This document shows positions 34,973 through 42,651 of a DNA stretch of 64,000 bases, one piece after another (the first letter of the stretch is position 1; every line of letters starts with the position of its first letter). The notes beneath the pieces are model-generated. The model did not search any database. It was not told where the DNA came from and saw only the letters and a program-made list of their open reading frames with translations. The translations under genes were made by a program, and so were the position numbers. Source of the DNA: Streptomyces sp. NBC_01306 (GTDB lineage: Bacteria > Actinomycetota > Actinomycetes > Streptomycetales > Streptomycetaceae); assembly GCF_026340465.1 (NCBI RefSeq), contig NZ_JAPEPC010000001.1, forward strand, positions 5,957,001 through 6,021,000. Reading direction: 5' to 3'.

Positions 34973-37032
34973 TACGCTGCCCTCCTGGATGAAGTGCTCT
35001 GTACGTCCTTGACCAGCCCCGCGATGCTCTCGGCCCGCAGCTCGTCCAGCGTCACCGCGGTGCCGCCGAGCTGCTGCGCCAGCTCTCCGGCGAGCCCCAG
35101 CCTGACCGGACCCGTCTCGCAGTCCACGACGACCGACGCGACGCCCTCCGCCTCGTGCAGCCGGGCCGCGCGCGCGGCCAGCGCGACCGGATCGGGGCCG
35201 CCGGTGGCCCGTCCGTCGGTGACGACCACCAGCAGCGGCCGGCGCGACGGGTCCCGCATCCGCTCGACCCGCAGTACCTCACGGGCTTTCAGCAGCCCGG
35301 CGGCGACCGGGGTGCGCCCGCCGGTCGGCAGTGTGTCGAGCCGGGCCGCGGCCGCGTCCACCGACGAGGTCGGCGGCAGCGCGATCTCCGCGTCCTTCCC
35401 GCGGAAGGTCACCAGACCCACCTTGTCCCGCCGCTGGTACGCGTCGAGCAGCAGCGAGAGCACGGCGCCCTTCACCGCGCTCATCCGCTGCCTGGCCGCC
35501 ATCGACCCGGAGGCGTCCACCACGAAGAGCACCAGATTGCCCTCGCGCCCCTCCCGGGTGGCCTGCCGCAGATCGTCCCTGCGGACCACGAGACCGCGGC
35601 CGGAGCGCCCGCGCGCCCGCTGGTGCGGCGCCGCGGCCTGGACCGTCGCCGCCAGATGCAGCTTGGTGAGCGCACCCTGCGGCCGGCGCGAACCGGTGGT
35701 GCGGCCGTGCTCGGTCCTGGCCCGGGAGCGGCGCCCCGCGGCGCCGTCGCCGAGCCCCGGCACGCTCAGCATCCGGGTACGGAACGGTTCGGCCGCCTTC
35801 GCCGCCGCCTGCTCCCCGCCCCCGCCCGGCGCGGCGGGCGCGCTCTCGCCGGGCTGCTGCTGCGCGGGCGTGTCGGACCCGTCGGCCGCGGGCTCCTGCT
35901 GCTGCGGCGTGTCGCCCGGTCCGCCGTCCCCGTCGCGCTGCGGCGGCAGCCCGCCACCGCCACCGCCGTCGGGCCCGTCCGGTCCGGGATCGTCATCGCC
36001 GCCGTCGTGTCCGTCGCCGTCCCCGGCGGACTCCCTCAGCGTGTCGTCGAGCTTGTCCTCGTCGAGCCCCGGCGCGTCGAACGGGTTGCGCCTGCGGCGG
36101 TGCGGCAGCGCGAGCAGCGCGGCCTGCCGTACGTCGTCGGCCGTGACGTCCGGACGTCCCGCCCAGGCGGCCAGCGCGGTCGCGGTGCGCGCCATCACGA
36201 TGTCCGCGCGCATCCCGTCCACCTCGAACGCGGCGCAGGTCGCGGCGATCTGCCGCAGCGCGGGATCGCCGAGACGCACGGAGGGCAGCAGCGCCCGCGC
36301 GGCCACGATGCGCGCCCGCAGCTCGCTCTCCTCGTCCGCCCAGCGGGCGGCGAACCCGGCAGGGTCGTCGTCGTACGCGAGCCTCCTGCGCACCACCTCG
36401 ACCCGCTGGTCCGGGTCGCGCGACGCGGCGACCTCGACGGTCAGCCCGAAACGGTCCAGCAACTGCGGCCGCAGTTCGCCCTCTTCGGGGTTCATCGTCC
36501 CGACGAGCAGGAACCGCGCGGCGTGCCGTACGGAGACGCCCTCGCGCTCCACGTACGAGGCGCCCATGGCGGCGGCGTCGAGCAGCAGGTCCACCAAGTG
36601 GTCGTGCAGCAGGTTGACTTCGTCGACGTACAGGATCCCGCGGTGCGCGTCGGCGAGCAGCCCCGGCTCGAACGCCTTCACGCCGTCGGCCAGCGCGCGC
36701 TCGATGTCCAGCGCGCCGACCAGCCGGTCCTCCGAGGCGCCGACGGGCAGTTCGACCATGCGCGCGTCGCGCGACACGCCGTCGGTGGCCTCGTGCGGAC
36801 CGTCAGGACACGCCGGGTCGGGTGCGCCGGGGTCGCACGAGAAGCGGCATCCGGAGACCACCGGGACCCCGGGCAGCAGCGCGGACAGGGCCCGCACCGC
36901 CGTACTCTTCGCGGTCCCCTTCTCGCCGCGCACGAGTACGCCGCCGACAGCCGGGCTGACCGCGTTGAGCAGCAGCCCGAGACGCAGGTCATCCATGCCC
37001 ACGACAGCGGTGAACGGATAGGGCGTGCTCAC
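34972..37032 (-). CDS. cobaltochelatase-type AAA/VWA subunit (ChlI-ChlD fusion)
   Basis: A 686-residue fusion. The N-terminal AAA+ ATPase is like ChlI/BchI (about 1-340), with GEKGTAKST Walker A, LYVDEVNLLHDHLVDLLLD and GTMNPEEGELRPQLLDRFG. A long acidic and Pro/Gly/Gln-rich linker follows (about 345-430), then a VWA domain with the MIDAS motif VDASGSM near residue 505. Such proteins drive metal insertion together with the large CobN/ChlH chelatase subunit. GTG start with GAAGGAG 10 bases upstream. No cobN is present in the window, although one is commonly next to this gene. Confidence 0.9.
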   Translation of the reverse strand: MSTPYPFTAVVGMDDLRLGLLLNAVSPAVGGVLVRGEKGTAKSTAVRALSALLPGVPVVSGCRFSCDPGAPDPACPDGPHEATDGVSRDARMVELPVGASEDRLVGALDIERALADGVKAFEPGLLADAHRGILYVDEVNLLHDHLVDLLLDAAAMGASYVEREGVSVRHAARFLLVGTMNPEEGELRPQLLDRFGLTVEVAASRDPDQRVEVVRRRLAYDDDPAGFAARWADEESELRARIVAARALLPSVRLGDPALRQIAATCAAFEVDGMRADIVMARTATALAAWAGRPDVTADDVRQAALLALPHRRRRNPFDAPGLDEDKLDDTLRESAGDGDGHDGGDDDPGPDGPDGGGGGGLPPQRDGDGGPGDTPQQQEPAADGSDTPAQQQPGESAPAAPGGGGEQAAAKAAEPFRTRMLSVPGLGDGAAGRRSRARTEHGRTTGSRRPQGALTKLHLAATVQAAAPHQRARGRSGRGLVVRRDDLRQATREGREGNLVLFVVDASGSMAARQRMSAVKGAVLSLLLDAYQRRDKVGLVTFRGKDAEIALPPTSSVDAAAARLDTLPTGGRTPVAAGLLKAREVLRVERMRDPSRRPLLVVVTDGRATGGPDPVALAARAARLHEAEGVASVVVDCETGPVRLGLAGELAQQLGGTAVTLDELRAESIAGLVKDVQSTSSRRAA

Positions 37033-37153
37033 TTCGGGATCACTCCTTCAGATGCTCGGGTGACAGGTTCGGTGAGGGGCTGACGGGCGAATGGGGCGAC
37101 GGGCCGCCGGGCGCACGGCTGACGGGGCGTTCGCGGGCGCGCCCCGGCCGCTC

Positions 37154-38659
37154 TCATGGCGCTCCGGGTGGGACGAAGGGGAGTCCGGCCGGCGCGCCCG
37201 ACTCGATGAGCGCGAGCAGCCCCTCGGTGTCCGCGTGCTCCTCGATGAGGTCGCCGAGCCGGTCGAGCTGCTCCTCGCGGAGCACGCCGAAGCTGGTGTC
37301 GGGCGCCGGTACGAAGCGCCGTCCCGCGACGGCGGCGACCTCGCGCAGAAAAGCCCGGCGGAAACCGTCGCTCTCCAGCGAGCCGTGCCAGTGGGTGCCC
37401 CACACGGAGCCGGCGCGGCAGCCGTCCAGGAAGGGGGAGCCGCCCAGCACATCTGCGACCCCGTGGTGGATCTCGTACCCCTCGACCGGCTCCCCGAGGG
37501 CTTCGCCGACGGGCCGCGCCAGGGTCTTCTCCACCTCGAACCGCACCCGGACGGGCAGCAGTCCGAGCCCGTCGACGGCCCCGGCGCGCGATTCGACCGT
37601 GTCGTCGATGTGCTCGCCGAGCAGCTGGAAACCACCGCAGATGCCCAGCACCGGACGGCCTTCGGCGGCCCGCCGGGCCAGCGCCTCCGCGAGCCCGCGC
37701 TCCCGCAGCCACTCCAGCGCGCGCACCGTGCCGCGCGTCCCCGGCACGATCACCAGGTCCGCGTCGGCCAGCTCCTCCGCGCGGTCCACGAACCGCACCA
37801 CGACGCCCGGTTCGGCGGCCAGCGCGTCCACATCAGTGAAGTTCGACATCAGCGGCACGGCGCACACGGCGACCCGCAGCACGTCCTGCCCGTAGGGCGC
37901 GGACACGGCGGACTCGCGCACCGTGCCGCGCATCGACACCCGCAGCCCGTCCTCCTCGTCGATGCCCAGACCGTGCGCGTACGGCAGGACACCGTAGGTC
38001 CGCCGCCCGGTCAGCCCGTACAGCATGTCGAGCCCCGGTTCGAGCAGGGACACATCACCGCGGAACTTGTTGACGAGGTACCCGGCGACGAGCGACTGGT
38101 CCTCGGCGCTCAGCAGCGCCGTCGTACCGAAGAACGACGCGAAGACACCGCCCCGGTCGATGTCGCCGACGACGACCACCGGGAAGCGCGCGGCGCGCGC
38201 GATGCCCATGTTCACGATGTCGGTCCGCCGCAGATTGATCTCGGCCGGACTGCCCGCCCCCTCGCAGATCACCGCGTCATACGTGCCCCGGAGTCGGGTC
38301 AGACAGTCCGTCACGGTGCCGAGCAGCGCCTCCTGCCGGCCGCCGTGGTAGCCGCGGGCGCTCATCTCGCCCACCGGCTTCCCCATCAGCACGACCTGGC
38401 TCGACCGGTCGCTCCCCGGCTTGAGCAGCACCGGGTTCATCAGCGCTGTGGGCTCGACCCGCGCAGCCTGTGCCTGCATCGCCTGGGCCCGCCCGATCTC
38501 CGCCCCCTCGCGGGTGACGAACGAATTGAGCGACATGTTCTGCGCCTTGAAGGGCGCGACTTTCACACCCCGGCGCACCAGCCACCGGCAGATACCCGCC
38601 GTGACCACGCTCTTCCCGGCGTCCGACGTGGTTCCGGCCACCAGCAGCCCGCCACTCAT
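37154..38659 (-). CDS. cobQ: cobyric acid synthase
   Basis: A 501-residue glutamine-dependent amidase that adds amides at positions b, d, e and g of adenosylcobyrinate diamide. The N-terminal ATPase domain has GTTSDAGKSVVTAG (P-loop) and FKAQNMSLNSFVT. The C-terminal glutaminase domain has the nucleophile Cys in ILGICGGFQLLG-type VLGICGGFQ and the His in GYEIHHG and THWHGSLE. GAGGAAGG precedes the ATG at 38659, which overlaps the cobD stop by 4 bases. A longer upstream reading frame is a shadow of cobD. Confidence 0.96.
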   Translation of the reverse strand: MSGGLLVAGTTSDAGKSVVTAGICRWLVRRGVKVAPFKAQNMSLNSFVTREGAEIGRAQAMQAQAARVEPTALMNPVLLKPGSDRSSQVVLMGKPVGEMSARGYHGGRQEALLGTVTDCLTRLRGTYDAVICEGAGSPAEINLRRTDIVNMGIARAARFPVVVVGDIDRGGVFASFFGTTALLSAEDQSLVAGYLVNKFRGDVSLLEPGLDMLYGLTGRRTYGVLPYAHGLGIDEEDGLRVSMRGTVRESAVSAPYGQDVLRVAVCAVPLMSNFTDVDALAAEPGVVVRFVDRAEELADADLVIVPGTRGTVRALEWLRERGLAEALARRAAEGRPVLGICGGFQLLGEHIDDTVESRAGAVDGLGLLPVRVRFEVEKTLARPVGEALGEPVEGYEIHHGVADVLGGSPFLDGCRAGSVWGTHWHGSLESDGFRRAFLREVAAVAGRRFVPAPDTSFGVLREEQLDRLGDLIEEHADTEGLLALIESGAPAGLPFVPPGAP

Positions 38660-39585
38660 CCGCGTACCTTCCTCACCACGAGAGCTGTCGCGAGCGCCAG
38701 CAGGGACACCCGGCGCGACAGCCGCACCGCGCGTTCGATGTCGCCGACGGCCACCGGCCGGCCGCCGCCGTTGAGTACCGCCCGGTGCTCGACCCGGCCG
38801 GCGTACGCGAGGGTGCCGCCGAGCCGTACGCCCAGCGCACCCGCGAACGACGCCTCCACCGGGCCCGCGTTGGGGCTCGGGTGGCGGCCCGCGTCCGACC
38901 GCCAGGCCCGTACCGCGCCGCGCGGGTCCCCGCCCGCGAGCACCGCCAGTACGGCGGTGAGCCGGGCGCCCGGCCGGCCCGCCAGATCGTCGAGCCGGGC
39001 GGAGGCCCAGCCGTACCGCAGATACCGGGGCGACCGGTGGCCCACCATCGCGTCCAGGGTGTTCACCGCCCGGAACCCGACGAGCCCCGGCACCCCGGCC
39101 AGGGCGCCCCAGACCAGCGCGCCCACCACCGCGTCGGAGGTGTTCTCGGCCACGGACTCCACGACGGCCCGCGCGATCTGCTGCGCGTCGAGCGCCTGCG
39201 GATCGCGTCCGCACAGATGCGGCAGCCGCTCCCTGGCCGCCCCGACATCACCTGCCGCCAGCGCGTCGGCCACCGCGCGGGCCTCACGCCCCAGCGAGGT
39301 GCCGCCGACGACGGCCCAGGTGGCGGCGGCGGTCAGTGCGACGCCCGCGGCGGGACGGCCGCGTACGGCACGCCCGGCCAGCACGGCGGCACCCACCGCG
39401 CCCCCGGCGCAGACCACGGTGTGCAGCGCGCCCCACCCGCGGTGGTCACGCCAGAGCCGGCGCTCCACGGCGGCGGCGGCCCGCCCGAAGGCGGCGACGG
39501 GGTGCCCGCGCCGGGGGTCGGCGAAGATGAGGTCTGCCAGGAGGCCCGTGGTGGCGCCGTACACGAAGACACGCTCTCCACGCAT
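38656..39585 (-). CDS. cobD: adenosylcobinamide-phosphate synthase
   Basis: A 309-residue integral membrane enzyme (CobD/CbiB) that joins aminopropanol phosphate to adenosylcobyric acid. Seen: ADPRRGHPVAAFGR near the N-terminus, VESVAENTSDAVVGALVWGALAG in the middle and WRSDAGRHPSPNAGPVEASFAGAL, the most conserved block. First enzyme gene of the cobD-cobQ-chelatase-cobO-cobB operon. No Shine-Dalgarno is seen before its ATG. A 26-codon leader ORF ends 4 bases upstream, so it is probably translated by reinitiation under riboswitch control. Confidence 0.95.
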   Translation of the reverse strand: MRGERVFVYGATTGLLADLIFADPRRGHPVAAFGRAAAAVERRLWRDHRGWGALHTVVCAGGAVGAAVLAGRAVRGRPAAGVALTAAATWAVVGGTSLGREARAVADALAAGDVGAARERLPHLCGRDPQALDAQQIARAVVESVAENTSDAVVGALVWGALAGVPGLVGFRAVNTLDAMVGHRSPRYLRYGWASARLDDLAGRPGARLTAVLAVLAGGDPRGAVRAWRSDAGRHPSPNAGPVEASFAGALGVRLGGTLAYAGRVEHRAVLNGGGRPVAVGDIERAVRLSRRVSLLALATALVVRKVRG

Positions 39586-39589
39586 GGGG

Positions 39590-39670
39590 TCAGCAGGCCA
39601 GTTCGCCCGGGACCCTCACTGCGGTCGTACTCGGAGCATCGGGCGGTTCGGGCAGCAGGCGGCCGCGCAT
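39590..39670 (-). CDS. 26-codon leader ORF between riboswitch and cobD
   Basis: ATG at 39670 opens a short frame (MRGRLLPEPPDAP... ending GELAC) that stops with TGA only 4 bases before the cobD ATG. A GAGG-type ribosome site stands about 8 bases before this ATG, whereas cobD itself has none. I infer a coupled leader peptide: ribosomes load here and reinitiate at cobD. The peptide has no recognisable domain. It is not proven to be translated. Confidence 0.5.
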   Translation of the reverse strand: MRGRLLPEPPDAPSTTAVRVPGELAC

Positions 39671-39717
39671 GGCGTAGTCCTCACTCAGGGTGTCCGCGCC
39701 CTGGTTCGACGTGACCG

Positions 39718-39830
39718 GCGGTGAGAGTTCCTGGCTCCCGGGGGCGACCCCGGTGACAGTGGCGGGACCGCGCCGGATTCGCACCGGACTTCCTCTCCTG
39801 CCGCCGTATTGGCCCCGGAAGTCCACCACG
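39718..39830 (-). promoter_or_regulatory. cobalamin (B12) riboswitch
   Basis: On the minus strand the core reads GGAAGTCCGGTGCGAATCC, then GGTCCCGCCACTGT (the B12-box region), then GGGAGCCAGGAACTC. These are the conserved core elements of the cobalamin riboswitch in order. GGTG at the 5' end pairs with CACC at the 3' end, closing P1. There is no U-rich terminator between it and the genes, so it most likely acts on translation, hiding the ribosome site of the leader ORF/cobD when adenosylcobalamin is bound. Ends are approximate. Confidence 0.93.
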
Positions 39831-39947
39831 GTCGGCGAACACCCGTCAACTCACCCTTGACCTGCGACGGGGCAGTGTGCCGAGCCCCACACGGGCCACC
39901 CGGACGGCCGTACGGGCCACTCGCCCGGCAGGCCGCGCACACGGGCA

Positions 39948-39983
39948 GCCCGCCCGGTGGCCGGTGGCGGCCGCCGGGCGGGC
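39948..39983 (-). terminator. terminator after the phosphate transporter operon
   Basis: A perfect 10-base stem, GCCCGCCCGG (39948-39957) with CCGGGCGGGC (39974-39983), around a GC-rich 16-base loop. It lies 44 bases past the stop of the small membrane protein and upstream of the riboswitch. The rest of 39831-40026 holds nothing I recognise. Confidence 0.65.
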
Positions 39984-40026
39984 GGAGTGACGCTGTCGCG
40001 GGGAGTGGTGGGGGAGGAGCGGGCCG

Positions 40027-40284
40027 TCAGGCGACGATCAGATAGATCCCGTACGCCACGGCCGCCGCGCAGAGCGCGAAGCAGGCGTACGAGCCGGCCC
40101 GCGCGGCCGGGCCCCTGCCCGTACCGGCAGGAGTCGCGGCGGCGGGTGCGGTGGCGGTGCCCGGCTCCGGCACGGGCTTCCGCGCCAGGCCCACCACGCC
40201 GAGGGTGAACAGGCCGACCAGTCCGACGGTGGCCACGAGGCTGACGCCGAAGACGGTGCCGAGAGCTGCCCAGTCGATGTCCAT
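40027..40284 (-). CDS. small two-helix membrane protein next to PiT
   Basis: An 85-residue protein with two hydrophobic helices (about 7-33 and 64-84) joined by a Pro/Ala/Thr-rich loop. It has no known domain that I recognise. Small membrane proteins of this kind follow PiT phosphate transporter genes in Streptomyces, so it may be an accessory of the transporter. It starts 94 bases after the pit stop; TGAAGGAGAAGG-type ribosome site upstream. A four-copy 9-base repeat lies in that spacer. Confidence 0.75.
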   Translation of the reverse strand: MDIDWAALGTVFGVSLVATVGLVGLFTLGVVGLARKPVPEPGTATAPAAATPAGTGRGPAARAGSYACFALCAAAVAYGIYLIVA

Positions 40285-40328
40285 GGTGCGGTGTCCTTCT
40301 CCTTCAGACCGTGTTCGGACGGACCGTG

Positions 40329-40364
40329 TTCTCAGGGTTCTCAGGGTTCTCAGGGTTCTGAGGG
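40329..40364. repeat. four tandem 9-bp repeats in the pit spacer
   Basis: TTCTCAGGG occurs three times in tandem (40329-40355), followed by a variant TTCTGAGGG (40356-40364), between the pit stop and the small membrane-protein gene. Likely slippage product; length may vary between strains. Confidence 0.85.
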
Positions 40365-40378
40365 TGCTCAGGCCGTGT

Positions 40379-41632
40379 TCAGACCGTGGCGGGCCGGGTG
40401 GGCTCCGGTGCGGCGCCGCCCGGTGCGGGGATGGTGGTCCGGAGACCGTCGGAGACCGCTCCGGCCGGCGGCGGGGCGACGGCCGCGATGGCGGTGGTCA
40501 CCACCCCGGCGGGCTCGTCGGACGCGGCGGGTTCGTCGGGGGTGACGCTGTGCTGGCCGACCGGTTGGCGGCGGGAGAGCGACCAGATGACACCGGAGCC
40601 CGCGACCAGCAGGACGGCGACGGCGCCGATGCCCCAGGGGCCGCGGCCGGCCAGATACTCGGCGCCCGCGCCGACGACCGCGGCGGCGGGCAGGGTCAGA
40701 CACCAGGCGACGGCCATCCGGGTCGCGGTGGACCAGCGGACCACCCCGCCCTTGCGGCCGACGCCCGCGCCCATCACGGCGCCCGAGCAGACCTGCGTGG
40801 TGGAGAGCGAGAAGCCGAGGTGCGAGGAGGCCAGGATCACGGTCGCGGCACCGGTCTGGGCGGCGAAGCCCTGCTGCGGCCTGAGCTCGGTGAGCCCCTT
40901 GCCCATGGTCTTGATGATGCGCCAGCCGCCCAGGTACGTACCGAGTGCGATGGCAGTGCCCGCGGAGACGATGACCCACAGGGGCGGGTTCGAACCGGGG
41001 GCGATGACGTTGCCGGTGACCAGGGCGAGGGTGATGACACCCATGGTCTTCTGCGCGTCGTTGGTGCCGTGGGCGAGCGAGACCAGGCCGGCGGAGGCGA
41101 TCTGGCCGGCCCGGTAGCCCTTGGCGGTGGACTTCTCGTCCGTACGGCGCCCGATCCGGTACGTCAGCCTGGTGGCCAGCAGCGCGGCGACACCGGCGAC
41201 GACCGGCGCGGCGACCGCGGGGAGCAGGACCTTGGTGATGACGACATCGCCGTTGACACCCGACGAGCCGACCGACATCAGCGTGGCTCCGATGAGCCCG
41301 CCGAAGAGTGCGTGGGAGGAACTGGACGGCAGGCCGAGCAGCCAGGTCAGCAGATTCCAGAGGATGGCACCGACGAGTGCCGCGAAGATCACTTCTGTGG
41401 TGATGCCCTGTTCATTGATGATCCCGCCGGAGATCGTCTTGGCGACCTCGACGGACAGGAATGCCCCGACAAGGTTGAGCACGGCGGACATGGCCACCGC
41501 GGTCTTCGGTTTGAGAGCGCCGGTCGAGATGGTCGTCGCCATCGCGTTGGCCGTGTCGTGGAAACCGTTCGTGAAGTCGAACACGAGAGCGGTAATGATC
41601 ACGATCCCAAGGAGCAGGGTCAAGTGTTCCAT
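40379..41632 (-). CDS. pit: low-affinity inorganic phosphate transporter, PiT family
   Basis: A 417-residue PiT permease (metal-phosphate/H+ symporter) with about ten membrane helices. The two PiT signatures are present: FDFTNGFHDTANAMATTIS near the N-terminus and SLAHGTNDAQKTMGVI in the second half. LPSSSSHALFGGLIGA is also typical. The C-terminal 70 residues are a disordered Pro/Ala tail. A PHO box 33 bases or more upstream predicts induction by PhoP under phosphate starvation. It resembles PitH2 of S. coelicolor in position. Confidence 0.94.
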   Translation of the reverse strand: MEHLTLLLGIVIITALVFDFTNGFHDTANAMATTISTGALKPKTAVAMSAVLNLVGAFLSVEVAKTISGGIINEQGITTEVIFAALVGAILWNLLTWLLGLPSSSSHALFGGLIGATLMSVGSSGVNGDVVITKVLLPAVAAPVVAGVAALLATRLTYRIGRRTDEKSTAKGYRAGQIASAGLVSLAHGTNDAQKTMGVITLALVTGNVIAPGSNPPLWVIVSAGTAIALGTYLGGWRIIKTMGKGLTELRPQQGFAAQTGAATVILASSHLGFSLSTTQVCSGAVMGAGVGRKGGVVRWSTATRMAVAWCLTLPAAAVVGAGAEYLAGRGPWGIGAVAVLLVAGSGVIWSLSRRQPVGQHSVTPDEPAASDEPAGVVTTAIAAVAPPPAGAVSDGLRTTIPAPGGAAPEPTRPATV

Positions 41633-41664
41633 TTACCTGGGCAATCGTTCGAGGTCATTGACGA

Positions 41665-41701
41665 GATGAACGTAGGCAACCCGGGTGAACGGAAGATGAA
41701 C
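41665..41701 (-). promoter_or_regulatory. PHO box upstream of pit
   Basis: On the minus strand GTTCATC (41695-41701) is followed exactly 11 bases later by GTTCACC (41684-41690), and by a degenerate third unit (TTGCCTA, 41673-41679). Another GTTCATC lies at 41665-41671. Direct repeats of GTTCACC with 11-base period are the PhoP-binding PHO box of Streptomyces. The pit start is at 41632. Confidence 0.82.
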
Positions 41702-41868
41702 TGAGCCGGGCGCTGTGGTGACCCTGCCCGGAGGCGCCTGTTCCGCTCACTGCCGGCGCTGCCTCTGCCCGCTGCCGCGGCGGCATACCGGGGCGCACGG
41801 ACGGCTGGCATCATCGCGTGGACGGGCCGCCCGTGCGCCCGAAGCGCAGACGTGGCAGAGAGGCAGAA

Positions 41869-42579
41869 GTGGCAGAAGGGGCAGATGTGGCAGGGGCAGA
41901 TGTGACGGGGGAGACAGCAGTGGCACCGGAGGAGACCGATCCGCTCGCGAGGGCCTGGCACGAACTCGTCTCCACCGCCCGCAGGACCGCGTCCGAGGGG
42001 CTGGTCGTCGGCACATCGGGCAATGTCTCCGTACGCTGCGGCGACCTCGTCCTGGTCACCCCCAGCGGAGTGCCGTACGAGAAGCTCGGCCCCGGCGACA
42101 CCGTCGCCGTCGACCTGGACGGCCACCAGGTGCTCGGCGAGCTGAAACCGACCAGCGAACTGCCCCTGCACCTGGCCGTCCACCGCGCCACCACCGCCAC
42201 CGCCGTGGTCCACACCCACGCGGTGCACGCGACGGCGGTCTCCACCCTGGTCCCGGAGCTGCCCGCGGTCCACTACATGGCCGCCGCGCTGGGCGGCCCG
42301 GTGCGCGTCGCCCCGTACGCGCTCTACGGAAGCGACGAGCTGGCCGCGAACATGCTCACCGCTCTCACGGACCGCTCCGGCTGCCTCCTGCAGAACCACG
42401 GCACAGTCACCTACGGCAGCTCGCTCGACCAGGCCTACGACCGCACCGCCCAGCTGGAGTGGATGTGCCGCCTCTGGCTCACCGCGTCCGCGCTGCCCGG
42501 CCGCACCCCCTCCCTGCTGTCGCCCGGACAACTGGCCGAGGCCACCGAGAAGCTGCGGGGGTACGGCCAGCCCGGCTGA
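41869..42579 (+). CDS. class II aldolase/adducin-family protein (fuculose-phosphate aldolase-like)
   Basis: About 236 residues. The class II aldolase fold is clear: VGTSGNVSVRCGDLVLVTPSG, the catalytic Glu region TSELPLHLAVHR, zinc ligands in VVHTHAVHATA and the third His in LLQNHGTVTYG. It probably cleaves a sugar-1-phosphate to dihydroxyacetone phosphate and an aldehyde; the sugar is unknown. Several GTGs in frame compete. I prefer 41869, preceded by GAGAGG, to 41818. The first 20 codons derive from a GGCAGA(T)GTG repeat and are not conserved-looking. Confidence 0.85.
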   Translation: MAEGADVAGADVTGETAVAPEETDPLARAWHELVSTARRTASEGLVVGTSGNVSVRCGDLVLVTPSGVPYEKLGPGDTVAVDLDGHQVLGELKPTSELPLHLAVHRATTATAVVHTHAVHATAVSTLVPELPAVHYMAAALGGPVRVAPYALYGSDELAANMLTALTDRSGCLLQNHGTVTYGSSLDQAYDRTAQLEWMCRLWLTASALPGRTPSLLSPGQLAEATEKLRGYGQPG

Positions 42580-42651
42580 GTCCTCGCAGGTCCGGCCCCC
42601 GTTTGCCCCGGCCGGCTGGCAGCCGGGCCCGCCCCCGCCGACACTGGAGGG

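Noticed and set aside
39671..39829. Longer open frame through the B12 riboswitch
   Set aside because: Its N-terminal half is simply the translated riboswitch core. Only the last 26 codons have their own ribosome site and sensible position.
40329..40364. Short tandem repeats as a CRISPR-like array
   Set aside because: Units are 9 bases with no spacers and there are no cas genes.
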